Source: Ensifer sp. IC3342
GTDB taxonomy: Bacteria; Pseudomonadota; Alphaproteobacteria; Rhizobiales; Rhizobiaceae
DNA: 64,000 bases
Assembly: GCF_020193655.1 (NCBI RefSeq)
Contig: NZ_JADYVE010000020.1
Coordinates: forward strand, 20,297-84,296
Direction of reading: 5' to 3'
Under the pieces are notes generated by a model. That model was not told the origin of the DNA, did no database searches, and saw nothing but the letters and a program-made list of their open reading frames with translations. This document shows, in pieces, positions 50,991 to 60,059 of this stretch. Made by a program: the position numbers and the translations under genes. Position 1 is the first letter of the stretch; the number at the start of each line of letters is the position of its first letter.

Positions 50991-53318
50991 TTGGGCAGGA
51001 GCCGAGCTTCCGAGCAACTTTTCCCGAAGGGAGAGCGTCTGGGCAAGCGCCTTCTCCTTGCCGTCATCGCTGCCGCATTGCTCTTGGGCACGCTCGCCTG
51101 GCTCGCAGAGAAACCCGATCTCAGCGCCTTGTCCTGGGCTGCCGGCACGGCGGTCGTCCTGGCGAGCCTCCTCGCAGAGATCGTGCTCAGTATCGGCAAA
51201 AGGGAGTTCGGGCTCGACTTGATCGCCGCACTCGCGATGGTCGGCGCGCTTTTCCTCGGCGAATACCTGACCGGCAGCATCGTCGCGTTGATGTTCACGG
51301 GCGGACAAGCGCTGGAGGATTTCGCACAAAGGCGCGCACGCCGCGAATTGACGGCACTGCTCAATCGGGTTCCGCGCACGGCCGCTCGCTACGCGGATGG
51401 GCGGTTGCAGGAGGTCTCCGTCGAAGAATTGACACCTGGCGACCGGATCCTGGTGCGCCGTGGCGAGGTGGTACCCGTCGATGGGAGTGTATTCGATGGC
51501 CATGCGGTTCTGGACGAATCGGCCCTGACAGGCGAAGCCCTGCCGGTCCGCCGCCGGCCTGGCGAGCCGGTGACGAGCGGCACGACAAACGCCGGCGATG
51601 CCTTCGAAATGCTCGCGTCCAGTTCGGCGAGCAACAGCACCTATGCGGCAATCGCCAGACTGGTGGAGGCGGCAAGAGCCGCGAAGGCGCCGATGGTCCG
51701 GCTTGCCGACCGTTACGCGCTAGTGTTTCTCGCGGTCACGCTCCTTCTGGCCGGAACTGCCTGGGCCGCAAGCGGCGACGCGATCCGAGCGCTCGCCGTC
51801 CTTGTCATTGCAACACCGTGCCCACTCATTCTCGCGGTCCCGGTGGCGATCATTTCCGGCGTTTCCCGCTGCGCCGGCAAAGGCGTGCTCGTGAAGGGCG
51901 GAGGCGCGCTCGAGATGCTTGCGTGCATGAAGACGGTGATCCTCGACAAGACCGGAACAATTACCGATGGCCGGGCCCGTCTTATCGAGGTCAAATCCCG
52001 CACCGATCTCGACCCCATGGAAGTGCTGCGACTGGCGGCATCGCTGGACCAAGGCTCGCATCACGTGATCGCCCGCGCGCTGGTAGCAGCCGCCCGAGAG
52101 CGTGGATTGAGCCTTTCCGCGCCATCCGGATCCCGAGAAGCGGCGGGTTCCGGCATGACCGGCCGCATAGACGGTCACGAAATCGCGGTCGGCGGCTGGG
52201 ATTTCGTCAGCGCCAGGATCGATGAGACCGCCTTCTCGCGAGAGATCCGGGAGTGGATCAGGAGGGATGGCAGCGTCTCGGTTCTCGTCGCCGAGGACGG
52301 AGTTCTGGCAGGCGCATTTCTGCTGGCGGACGAGGTCAGGCCGGAGGCCGGCACGGTGCTGAGGCGATTGCGGGACGCCGGCATCGCCCGGATCGTGCTT
52401 GCGACCGGAGATCGCACGGAGCGCGCTGAAAGCCTGCAGTCGTTCCTGGGGCTGGACAGCATCGTCGCGGAATTGAAGCCGGAGGACAAAACGCGGATCG
52501 TGGACGCAGAGAGGTCGGCCGGACCGGTCATGATGGTGGGCGACGGCGTCAACGACGCGCCGGCGCTCGCGGCCGCCGACATCGGCGTGGCGATGGGTGC
52601 GCGAGGGGCCGCTGCCTCCTCGGAAGCGGCTGATATCGTGATCCTGGTGGACAGGCTCGATCGCCTCGTCAGCGCCATCCGCATCGCGCACCGCTCACGC
52701 CGTATTGCGCTTGAGAGTGTCTATGTGGGGATGGGCTTGTCCATCGTAGGCATGCTTGTCGCCGCCCTCGGTTACTTGACGCCAGTTCAGGGCGCCCTGC
52801 TGCAGGAAGTTATCGACGTCGTCGCCATCTTGAACGCGCTGCGCGCGCTCGGAGATCCTTTCCGCGGCTGGCGGAGAATAACACGCTTGTCGCACGCGGA
52901 ACTCCTGGAGCTCGAAGCCGAGCATCAGGCCCTGCTGGATGTGGTGGACGAGATCCGCCATACGAGCGACCGTATCCAACATGCTTCTGAATCGGAGGTT
53001 CGCAACGAGCTTGCGGACTTGGACGGCTTGCTGCGACGACATCTTATCCCCCATGAGCGGCGGGACGACGAGGAACTCTATCCGCGACTGCGCAGACGGG
53101 CGGGCACACCGGATGCCTTTGCCGGCATGAGCAGGACTCACATGGAGATTCAGCGCCAGGTCCACAGCCTAACTTCGCTTCGAAAGGCCCTTGGCGACCA
53201 TGGGCCGAGCCCGGCACAGCGCTACGAAATCCAGCGCCTGCTTCACGGGCTCGAAGCCATCACACGGCTACATTTTGCTCAGGAGCAGGAAATCTATCGA
53301 TTACTGGAGAGTGAGTAG
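50991..53318 (+). CDS. P1B-5 metal-transporting ATPase with C-terminal hemerythrin domain (Nia-like)
   Basis: A 775-residue pump. The actuator loop is LDESALTGEALPV, the membrane metal motif ATPCPLILAVP, the phosphorylation site ILDKTGTITDG and the hinge GDGVNDAPALAAADIG. T-P-C-P defines group P1B-5. The last 140 residues form a hemerythrin/HHE fold (LEAEHQALLDVVDEIRH, RHLIPHERRDDEELYPRL, LHFAQEQEIYRLL). The S. meliloti Nia ATPase, which exports Fe and Ni and is induced in nodules, has the same layout. The start is TTG after GGGAG. Predicted role: Fe/Ni efflux with di-iron or oxygen-dependent control. Confidence 0.92.
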   Translation: MGRSRASEQLFPKGERLGKRLLLAVIAAALLLGTLAWLAEKPDLSALSWAAGTAVVLASLLAEIVLSIGKREFGLDLIAALAMVGALFLGEYLTGSIVALMFTGGQALEDFAQRRARRELTALLNRVPRTAARYADGRLQEVSVEELTPGDRILVRRGEVVPVDGSVFDGHAVLDESALTGEALPVRRRPGEPVTSGTTNAGDAFEMLASSSASNSTYAAIARLVEAARAAKAPMVRLADRYALVFLAVTLLLAGTAWAASGDAIRALAVLVIATPCPLILAVPVAIISGVSRCAGKGVLVKGGGALEMLACMKTVILDKTGTITDGRARLIEVKSRTDLDPMEVLRLAASLDQGSHHVIARALVAAARERGLSLSAPSGSREAAGSGMTGRIDGHEIAVGGWDFVSARIDETAFSREIREWIRRDGSVSVLVAEDGVLAGAFLLADEVRPEAGTVLRRLRDAGIARIVLATGDRTERAESLQSFLGLDSIVAELKPEDKTRIVDAERSAGPVMMVGDGVNDAPALAAADIGVAMGARGAAASSEAADIVILVDRLDRLVSAIRIAHRSRRIALESVYVGMGLSIVGMLVAALGYLTPVQGALLQEVIDVVAILNALRALGDPFRGWRRITRLSHAELLELEAEHQALLDVVDEIRHTSDRIQHASESEVRNELADLDGLLRRHLIPHERRDDEELYPRLRRRAGTPDAFAGMSRTHMEIQRQVHSLTSLRKALGDHGPSPAQRYEIQRLLHGLEAITRLHFAQEQEIYRLLESE

Positions 53319-53355
53319 TGGACCATCACCACGCCGCCCGCGATTGTCGTTCCGA

Positions 53356-53369
53356 TTGCGCGACATCAA
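53356..53369 (+). promoter_or_regulatory. Degenerate FNR/FixK site TTGCGCGACATCAA
   Basis: One mismatch in the left half, the same TTGCG variant as at 50926; 160 bases before the flavodoxin-fold gene. Confidence 0.45.
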
Positions 53370-53529
53370 AGTCCCCTCCGCCAGATCGGCCTAGGATATC
53401 AAAAAATTGAATTCGCGGATGGGCCGCAGAAAGGCCATCAGCGATTTCGTTGCCGGGACAGGCGTCACCAGCCGGGTGCTTCTCCGGGTCACGAACAAAT
53501 CGCAGTTTCTGGCGATAGGAGGAGTTCCA

Positions 53530-54111
53530 GTGATCAAGCGCATCGCAGTGATCCAGGGCCATCCAGACCCGGCCGGGCATCACCTCCTGCACGCCATGGC
53601 TGACGCCTATGCCGAGGGTGCTGCGGCGTCAGGACACGAGGTGCGCCGCATAGAGGTAGCCAAGCTGGAGTTTCCGCTGCTGCGAACCCAAGAGGATTTC
53701 GAGACTGGAGCACTGCCGCCCACGTTGGAGCAATCGCGGGAGGATATGCGCTGGGCAGACCACTGGGTCTTTCTCTTCCCGCTTTGGCACGGAACGATGC
53801 CGGCTCTGCTTAAGGGCTTCCTTGAGCACATCTTCCGGCCTGGCTTTGCGATGGAATACAAGAAGGGCGGCTTTCCCGCGCGGCTGCTTGCTGGGCGCTC
53901 GGCTCGTATCATCGTTACCATGGGAATGCCGGTGCTTCTGTACCGATGGTATTTCGGCGCATATGGCGTGCGCAGTTTCGAGCGTAGCATGTTGGGCTTC
54001 GCCGGCATCAAGCCCATTCGCGAGAGTTTCTACGGTCTTTCGTTCGCCGATGAGAAGAAGCGCTCTCGCTGGATCGGAGACATGCGCGACTATGGCAGAC
54101 GCGCCCGCTGA
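53530..54111 (+). CDS. Flavodoxin-fold NAD(P)H dehydrogenase (quinone), NQO/KefF-like
   Basis: A 193-residue FMN/FAD-binding reductase. The flavin phosphate region is VIQGHPDPAGHHLLHAM; FPLWHGTMPALLKGFLEHIF is the second isoalloxazine segment of the family, followed by FRPGFAMEYKKGG. It would carry out two-electron quinone reduction. The chosen GTG at 53530 follows AGGAG; the longer frame to 53407 has no homology. A one-mismatch box lies upstream. It is followed by the small gene at 54342 after a separate box. Confidence 0.88.
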   Translation: MIKRIAVIQGHPDPAGHHLLHAMADAYAEGAAASGHEVRRIEVAKLEFPLLRTQEDFETGALPPTLEQSREDMRWADHWVFLFPLWHGTMPALLKGFLEHIFRPGFAMEYKKGGFPARLLAGRSARIIVTMGMPVLLYRWYFGAYGVRSFERSMLGFAGIKPIRESFYGLSFADEKKRSRWIGDMRDYGRRAR

Positions 54112-54238
54112 TTACTCCAACTCAAAGCGCGCAAGCTTCTCTGCCGCATCCGACTGGCTGGTCGCTGGCGGCGCCAAAGAGCCGTCTCGTCCTCTTGCAG
54201 GTTCAGAAAACCTATTGGGAGCCTGCAGGCGCCCGAGT

Positions 54239-54252
54239 TTGAGCTTGATCAA
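54239..54252 (+). promoter_or_regulatory. FNR/FixK box TTGAGCTTGATCAA
   Basis: Perfect TTGA-N6-TCAA 89 bases before the small gene at 54342. Confidence 0.7.
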
Positions 54253-54341
54253 GGAGTTCCTCTGCGCCTGGGCCATAATGCTTTGTAGTGGAGCTTTAAA
54301 CATGGTCTTGGGCCAGGCCCGCATTCCCCGGGAGGATGACA

Positions 54342-54632
54342 ATGCCTTTGAAGTTAATCAGTGGAATGATGAAGGCGTCTGGTGACGAGGCGCTTCTGAT
54401 CATGGAAAGAGACATCGGAGGCGACGAAATCGTTCTTGTCACGAAGCAAGCACTGCTCGATCTCGCCGATCCGCCGCTTTGTAACGAGTGCCGCCTGCAG
54501 GAATATATCGCAGTCCTAAGCGATATCGCTTCCAAGAAGTTCGACTGTGAGGAGCTCACGCCCGACAGGCGCGTCGCAATAACCGGAACTGATGTGTCTG
54601 ATTGGAAGGCTCATCACCCGGACGCGGCTTGA
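54342..54632 (+). CDS. Small hypothetical protein (96 aa)
   Basis: Soluble, acidic protein with strands LLIMERDIGGDEIVLVTK followed by a Cys-containing segment (DPPLCNECRLQEYIAVLSDI) and a polar end. GGGAGG fits the ATG at 54342, not 54336. Resembles short DUF proteins found beside cytochromes, but I cannot name the family. It follows an FNR/FixK box, and the cytochrome c gene starts 72 bases downstream, suggesting a small unit. Confidence 0.65.
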   Translation: MPLKLISGMMKASGDEALLIMERDIGGDEIVLVTKQALLDLADPPLCNECRLQEYIAVLSDIASKKFDCEELTPDRRVAITGTDVSDWKAHHPDAA

Positions 54633-54704
54633 GATGCATCGATGTAAGTATAGCCAGTGACGCGAACGCGCAGTTGTCGGTGAACCAATAGGACTCGGCT
54701 GCAA

Positions 54705-55028
54705 ATGAATCGAATGCGTGGTCTCCAATGCGCCATTGCCATGGCTCTTGTTCTGACGGTCATCGGCGAGAGCGCCGCCGCCGATCGAGCCCGTGGGCGC
54801 AGCATAGCCCAGCGCTGGTGCAGCGAGTGTCACGTCGTTTCACCCGGGCAACTTCACGCCTCTGATACCGTTCCGACATTCGCCCAGATTGGCCAGGCGG
54901 AGCAATTTGACGAGGCCCGGCTTTCGGCGTTCTTGGCCGCACCCCATCACTCCCGTATGCCCGATCTCTCCTTGACACGCTCCGAGATTGCCGATCTCGT
55001 CGCGTACATCAAGGCACAACGACCTTAG
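54705..55028 (+). CDS. Small class I cytochrome c
   Basis: A 107-residue periplasmic haem protein. Signal peptide about 1-26 (LQCAIAMALVLTVIGESAAA), haem-binding C-S-E-C-H at about residue 39-43 and axial Met in HHSRMPDLSLTRSEIADLVAYI. The layout is that of soluble electron carriers. No box of its own; the gene sits 72 bases behind the small boxed gene at 54342, so shared transcription is plausible. Confidence 0.9.
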   Translation: MNRMRGLQCAIAMALVLTVIGESAAADRARGRSIAQRWCSECHVVSPGQLHASDTVPTFAQIGQAEQFDEARLSAFLAAPHHSRMPDLSLTRSEIADLVAYIKAQRP

Positions 55029-55197
55029 CTAATCCGTTGCACGAGCCGGCACGGCGTTTATCGGCTGGCCCGTCTTTTGCCGTCAGCGCAATCTTCGTGG
55101 CAGTAGCCGGTGCGACGTCCTTCCTAACTTCAAAGCGACGCAAGGGCCGCTCCCCCTGCTGCGGCCAATCGCGGCAGTTTATTGCCGCGCGACCACA

Positions 55198-55211
55198 TTG
55201 ATGCGGGTCAA
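55198..55211 (+). promoter_or_regulatory. FNR/FixK box TTGATGCGGGTCAA upstream of the pentapeptide protein
   Basis: Perfect TTGA-N6-TCAA 113 bases before the start at 55325. Confidence 0.75.
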
Positions 55212-55324
55212 GATGTGAAGGGGCAAAATCGGGCACTCTAGAAAAACCGCCGGAAGTGAGCTTAGCGTTTCATGAATGCCGGCGGCAGTCCTAAAAGCGG
55301 TCAATAAGCACCCGGTGGAACGCA

Positions 55325-56122
55325 ATGAAAATCCATGACGAGGTTCGCAAGTATTTTGCCGACGTTCATGGCGAGAGCGTCGGTCGCTCCATCGATGGGA
55401 CGCATGCCGCCCGTACGCGCAGGACCTCCATCCCGGTACTCCTCGCCTTGATGCTTGGCCCAGCAGTGCTTGCCCTGGCTTGGGCGGGTCCCGCGGCGGC
55501 CGTGCATTGCAGGACCTCACCCGCGCCCGGGCTCGACTGGACCGACTGCAATAAGAGCCGTCTCATGCTCAGGGGCGCCGACCTTGAAGGCGCTACCCTC
55601 CTGGGCACCGACTTTACTCTCACCGATCTTCGCGACGCCAATCTCAGATCGGCAAATCTCGAAAAAGCGAAACTAGTGCGCACCTCGCTCGCCGGCGCAA
55701 AAGCCGAGAAGGCAAACTTCGATCGGGTCGAAGCTCACCGGAGCAGTTTCGTTGATATGTCTGCGGAAGGCGCTTCCTTCACTAACGCCGCGCTGCAACG
55801 CGCCGACTTCAGCCGCGCGCATCTCAGCGGAGTCACTTTCGAGAAGGCCGAACTCGGGCGCGCCAAGTTCACCGGTGCGAAATTGAGGGGTATCCGGTTT
55901 TCGCGCGCCAATCTTTCCCGTGCTGATCTCAGTGGGGCGATCATCGAGGGACCGATCGCACTGGACCACTCGGTCCTCTTTCTGACGAGGATCGAGGGAG
56001 TGGACCTCTCGTCAGCAACCGGCCTGCACCAGGCGCAGGTCAATTTGGCCTGCGGTGATGCTGCGACGAAACTGCCGCCTGAACTTACCGTCCCACCAAC
56101 GTGGCCCTGCGGCTTCGATTAA
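55325..56122 (+). CDS. Secreted or membrane-anchored pentapeptide repeat protein
   Basis: A 265-residue protein with an N-terminal hydrophobic segment (TSIPVLLALMLGPAVLALAW) after a charged 36-residue lead, then an Ala-Val-His-Cys junction. From about residue 80 it consists of A(D/N)LxX pentapeptide repeats (RGADLEGATLLGTDFTLTDL, LRDANLRSANLEKA, SRANLSRADLSGA), forming a right-handed quadrilateral helix. It ends with a short non-repeat tail holding cysteines. Function of such proteins is generally unknown. FNR/FixK box upstream. Confidence 0.85.
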   Translation: MKIHDEVRKYFADVHGESVGRSIDGTHAARTRRTSIPVLLALMLGPAVLALAWAGPAAAVHCRTSPAPGLDWTDCNKSRLMLRGADLEGATLLGTDFTLTDLRDANLRSANLEKAKLVRTSLAGAKAEKANFDRVEAHRSSFVDMSAEGASFTNAALQRADFSRAHLSGVTFEKAELGRAKFTGAKLRGIRFSRANLSRADLSGAIIEGPIALDHSVLFLTRIEGVDLSSATGLHQAQVNLACGDAATKLPPELTVPPTWPCGFD

Positions 56123-56244
56123 GAGCCGGTTGCCACTTGCTACTTTGGCGTGGGGGCTACTTGGACGGGATTTCGGGGGTGATGGAGGCTTCCTCATGCT
56201 GAAGTCGCCACCACGAGAATGACGTCGTCGCGGCCGCCGGTGCA

Positions 56245-56258
56245 TTGAGGAGGATCAA
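56245..56258 (+). promoter_or_regulatory. FNR/FixK box TTGAGGAGGATCAA, distal of two
   Basis: Perfect TTGA-N6-TCAA, 197 bases before the acyl-CoA ligase start and 41 bases (centre to centre) from the proximal site. Confidence 0.65.
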
Positions 56259-56285
56259 TCCCGTGCCGTCACGAACGCGGTCATT

Positions 56286-56299
56286 TTGAGCGCGATCAA
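56286..56299 (+). promoter_or_regulatory. FNR/FixK box TTGAGCGCGATCAA, proximal of two
   Basis: Perfect TTGA-N6-TCAA, 156 bases before the ligase start. Confidence 0.65.
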
Positions 56300-56455
56300 C
56301 GCGCCGCCTCGACGCCGCGGTATCCTCAACGCGCGGACCACGATGATTTTGGGTCGAGCCGACCCATCCCTTGATGCATGTCGCCCAAGTGTGCGCAGCG
56401 TTTTTTGGGCCAGCGACATGCAGGAAAAGAAGGATGTAAAGCGGAGATCGCCGCC

Positions 56456-59164
56456 ATGACTGTTCGCAACCTGCACTACGCCGTCGATGCGAAATCGCTC
56501 GCGATCATCGGGGCGTCGACGCGAGCCGGGTCACTCGGCCGTGTCGTCATCGACAACGTACTCAGGGCGGGATTTGAAGGCGACGTTTGGCCGGTGAACC
56601 CAAAGTACAGTGAAGTCGCGGGCCTTCGTTGCTACGCGCGAATAGACGATGTTCCCGGCACACCGGATCTCGCCGTCATCGCCACGCCCCCGAAAACCGT
56701 CCCCACCCTCATCCGCTCGCTCGGCGAGCGGGGAACGCGGGCCGCAGTGGTGCTCACTGCCGGGCTCTGCGCCGAGAACGGGCTCAAACAGGCGATGCTC
56801 GACGCCGCAAGGCCATTTCTCTTCCGCATTATCGGCCCCAATACCCTCGGCATGATCGTCCCCTCCGCGAAGCTCAACGCAAGCTTCGCGCATTTGCAGC
56901 CCGTGTCCGGCGACATCGCGCTGCTTTCGCAATCCGGGGCGATCACTACCTCCTTGATCGACTGGGCGGCCGACAACGACATCGGCTTTTCCAAGATCAT
57001 CTCGCTTGGAGACATGGCCGACGTCGACGCTGCCGACTTTCTCGATCTCCTCGCCGGCGATCCCAAGACCCGTGCAATCGTTATGTATCTGGAGGCGATC
57101 CCGAATCCGCGGAAATTTCTCTCGGCTGCGCGAGCGGCCGCTCGCGTCAAGCCGGTCGTCGCCATCAAGTCCGGCCGGCATAGGGAGGCGGCCAAGGCGG
57201 CTGCCACACACACCGGCGCGCTCTCCGGCGCGGATCGGGTCGTCGACGCGGCGCTCAACCGCGCCGGCGTGCTGAGAATCGAAGGCCTCGGCGAACTCTT
57301 CGATGCGACGGAAACGATAGGGCGTTTCTCCCCCTTAAGAAGAAGCCGCGTCTCCATTGTCACCAATGGCGGTGGAGCGGGCGTCCTTGCGGTGGACCGG
57401 CTGATGGATCTCGGTTGTGAACTTGCCGAGCTCTCGGCGGAAAGTCTGCAGGCCCTCGACCGGGTCCTGCCCGGCAACTGGTCGCGGGCCAATCCGGTCG
57501 ACATTATCGGCGATGCGTCGCCCGCGCGGTACAAGGCAGCGGTCGAGATCGTTACCCAGGATCCCGGAACCGACATACTGATCGTCATGAATTGCCCGAC
57601 CGGCCTTGCCTCGCCTGTCGACGCTGCCCGTGCCGTCGCCAGCCTGGCGCAATCCGGAGAGCTATCGGGCAAGCCCGTCCTGACATGTTGGCTTGGTGGG
57701 CGGACGGCCCGCGGCGGTCGCCATATCCTCCAGGAAGCGAAGCTGGCAAGCTATGAGACGCCGTCCGACGTCGCCTTGGCGGCGTCTTATCTCGCCAAAT
57801 GGTCTCGGGCGCAGGAGGCCCTCATACGCGTTCCATCCAGCCTGAGCGAAGAGGCCATATACGATCGCGATGCGGCATATTCCATCTTTCGCCAAGCGGC
57901 GACGGAAGGGCGCCGGATGCTGAGCGAGCCGGAGGCCAAGGCAGCGATCGCACTCTATGGCATCCCAACAGCGAAAACCCTCGTCGCGCGGTCGCCGGAG
58001 AAAACGGAAGCGGTCGCAGCTTCACTCCTTAAGGAGGCGGAAAGGGTCGTCGTCAAGCTGATCTCGAGGGCAGTCACGCACAAATCCGACGTGGGCGGTG
58101 TCGTCACCGATATCGCGACCTCGGCGGCCGCGCGCGCAGCCGCCGAGGCGATTGCCGCGCGGCTTAAGGCACACGACCCCAATGCCCTTATCGATGGTTT
58201 CGCCGTCCAGCCGATGATCGAGCGCAGACACGCGCGGGAACTGATTCTGGGCGTCAGTCGAGATCCCGTTTTTGGTCCCGTCGTCCTGTTCGGATCGGGG
58301 GGCGTCTCCGTCGAAGTCGTCGCCGACACGGCGGTCGCGCTTCCGCCGCTCGACGATGTGCTCGCTGGCGAGCTTATCGACCGCACGCGGATCGGGCGGC
58401 TCCTTGCCGGCTTTCGCGGCGAACCGCCGGCGGACCGCGCGGCGATCTGCAAAGCGCTCAACGCGCTCTCTCAGATGATCGTCGATTTTCCCTGCCTGGC
58501 GTCGATGGACATCAATCCCCTGGTTGCCGACGCCGAGGGCGTTATCGCGCTGGACGCCCGAATCGAAATCGACCCGCTGGCAATCGCGCGGCCCGGTCCC
58601 AACCGCGACCTCGCGATTCGGCCCTATCCGGGCGATTGGGAGAGGCATGTCGTGGCCGCAGGACGCAGCTACCTCCTGCGGCCGATCAAACCAACGGACG
58701 CGGCTCTCTACCCGGATTTTCTCGCCAAGACGTCCGCCGATGACATTCGGCTCCGCTTCCTCTCGTCCCGCAAGCACTTCCACGACCAAATGCTGGTGAG
58801 GCTTACGCAGATCGACTACGAGCGCGAGATAGCCTTTGTTGCGCTCGACGAGGAAAGCGGCGCGCTTGCGGGGATCGCCCGGTTCTATGCCGATCCTGAT
58901 CACGAGACTGCCGAATACGGCCTGCTTGTCCGGACCGACCTGCAGGGGCGTGGGCTCGGCTGGGTTCTTCTGGCCCAGTTGAGGGACTATGCCGCGGCCG
59001 ACGGCCTCCGGCGCATCCAGGGCCTCGTTCTGTGTGAGAATACGAAGATGCTGCGGATGTGCCGCGAGTTTGGGTTTTCAATCAGCGATGATCCGTCCGA
59101 CTCTCGTCTGAGAATCGTGAGCCTGGAACTGAGGGCCGCGCGGCCTTCCTTGCCGCAACCTTGA
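56456..59164 (+). CDS. NDP-forming acyl-CoA synthetase fused to a GNAT acetyltransferase (PatZ-like)
   Basis: A 902-residue fusion. Residues about 1-130 are a CoA-binding Rossmann domain (SLAIIGASTRAGSLGRVVID), then succinyl-CoA-ligase-like domains with THTGALSG (His about 251, the candidate phospho-His). An ATP-grasp region follows (ALYGIPTAKTL, VVVKLISRAVTHKSDVGGVV). The last 160 residues are a GNAT domain with acetyl-CoA loop RTDLQGRGLGWVLLAQLRDY. PatZ/Pka proteins have this layout and acetylate acetyl-CoA synthetase and other enzymes. Two FNR/FixK boxes precede it. GGAG lies before the ATG. The ligase half may be active or only a ligand sensor. Confidence 0.92.
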   Translation: MTVRNLHYAVDAKSLAIIGASTRAGSLGRVVIDNVLRAGFEGDVWPVNPKYSEVAGLRCYARIDDVPGTPDLAVIATPPKTVPTLIRSLGERGTRAAVVLTAGLCAENGLKQAMLDAARPFLFRIIGPNTLGMIVPSAKLNASFAHLQPVSGDIALLSQSGAITTSLIDWAADNDIGFSKIISLGDMADVDAADFLDLLAGDPKTRAIVMYLEAIPNPRKFLSAARAAARVKPVVAIKSGRHREAAKAAATHTGALSGADRVVDAALNRAGVLRIEGLGELFDATETIGRFSPLRRSRVSIVTNGGGAGVLAVDRLMDLGCELAELSAESLQALDRVLPGNWSRANPVDIIGDASPARYKAAVEIVTQDPGTDILIVMNCPTGLASPVDAARAVASLAQSGELSGKPVLTCWLGGRTARGGRHILQEAKLASYETPSDVALAASYLAKWSRAQEALIRVPSSLSEEAIYDRDAAYSIFRQAATEGRRMLSEPEAKAAIALYGIPTAKTLVARSPEKTEAVAASLLKEAERVVVKLISRAVTHKSDVGGVVTDIATSAAARAAAEAIAARLKAHDPNALIDGFAVQPMIERRHARELILGVSRDPVFGPVVLFGSGGVSVEVVADTAVALPPLDDVLAGELIDRTRIGRLLAGFRGEPPADRAAICKALNALSQMIVDFPCLASMDINPLVADAEGVIALDARIEIDPLAIARPGPNRDLAIRPYPGDWERHVVAAGRSYLLRPIKPTDAALYPDFLAKTSADDIRLRFLSSRKHFHDQMLVRLTQIDYEREIAFVALDEESGALAGIARFYADPDHETAEYGLLVRTDLQGRGLGWVLLAQLRDYAAADGLRRIQGLVLCENTKMLRMCREFGFSISDDPSDSRLRIVSLELRAARPSLPQP

Positions 59165-59174
59165 TGTCCCTCAA
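59161..59174 (+). promoter_or_regulatory. FNR/FixK box TTGATGTCCCTCAA upstream of the second BON gene
   Basis: Identical to the site at 48571; overlaps the TGA stop of the ligase gene and lies 64 bases before the BON start. Confidence 0.7.
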
Positions 59175-59238
59175 TGACTGACAACGGTTCATCAATGAAA
59201 CTGTCGGGCAGGAGGCGGCTTATCGAAGGGAAGAAACG

Positions 59239-59916
59239 ATGATGAACGATATTCGCTTGCGCCAGGACATCCTGGACGAACTTGAATACGAGCCCAGCAT
59301 CGACGCCGCCAATATCGGCGTTGCGGTCGAGAACGGGATCGTGACCCTGACCGGCCATGTCGCTAGCTTTGCGGAAAAACACGCTGCCGAACGCATCGCC
59401 GAGAGGATGACGGGGATACGGGCGATCGCGCAGGAGATCGAAGTGCGGCTGCCGGAGCACAAGAAGACGGCCGACGACGAGATTGCCAGTCGCGTGCTGA
59501 AAATCCTTGCTTGGGGAGCGGCGATCTCCGATCTGAGGGACATCCACGTCAGGGTGGAGAAGGGCTTCGTCACTCTAAGCGGCACGGTCGAATGGCACTT
59601 TCAGCGCTCGGCGGCCATGAACTCGGTTCGCGAGCTCTCCGGCGTCACCGGCATCGACAACCAACTCAAGATACGGCCGAGGATGGATGTGTCGGACATC
59701 AGGCACGGCATCAGGGAAGCGCTCAGACGCAATGCCGAAATTGAAGCCGACAACATCGACGTCAATGTTTCCGGCAGCCACGTCACATTGCGCGGGAAGG
59801 TGCAGAGCCTGCGCGAGAGGGTCATGGCGGAGCGCGCCGCCTGGTCGGCGCCGGGCGTGACCGCCGTCGAAGACCACTTGACCATCGAGGATGCTCAAGG
59901 ACGCCTGGGCCCCTGA
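59239..59916 (+). CDS. Triple BON-domain protein (duplicate)
   Basis: A 225-residue near-copy of the 48656 protein: same three repeats, same EVRLPEHKKTADDEIAS linker, same EWHFQRSAAMNSVRELSGVT block, and the C-terminal ERAAWSAPGVTAVEDHLT nearly unchanged. Differences cluster in the first repeat (AVENG for MVEDG; ERMTG for QRAKG). The promoter box is identical too, so the duplication carried the promoter. GGAAG precedes the start. Confidence 0.9.
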   Translation: MMNDIRLRQDILDELEYEPSIDAANIGVAVENGIVTLTGHVASFAEKHAAERIAERMTGIRAIAQEIEVRLPEHKKTADDEIASRVLKILAWGAAISDLRDIHVRVEKGFVTLSGTVEWHFQRSAAMNSVRELSGVTGIDNQLKIRPRMDVSDIRHGIREALRRNAEIEADNIDVNVSGSHVTLRGKVQSLRERVMAERAAWSAPGVTAVEDHLTIEDAQGRLGP

Positions 59917-59965
59917 ACGCAGCGCTCGAGATCGGAGCCGCCGGGACCGCGACCGCTTGTTGGCG

Positions 59966-59979
59966 TTGACACGGATCAA
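59966..59979 (+). promoter_or_regulatory. FNR/FixK box TTGACACGGATCAA
   Basis: Perfect TTGA-N6-TCAA 80 bases before the gene at 60060. Confidence 0.75.
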
Positions 59980-60059
59980 TGATCGCACCGGTCGAATGAC
60001 CTACCGTTAGACCGATCCCAAGACACAAAGCGCAGAACCATCGATAAGGAGCTGTATCC

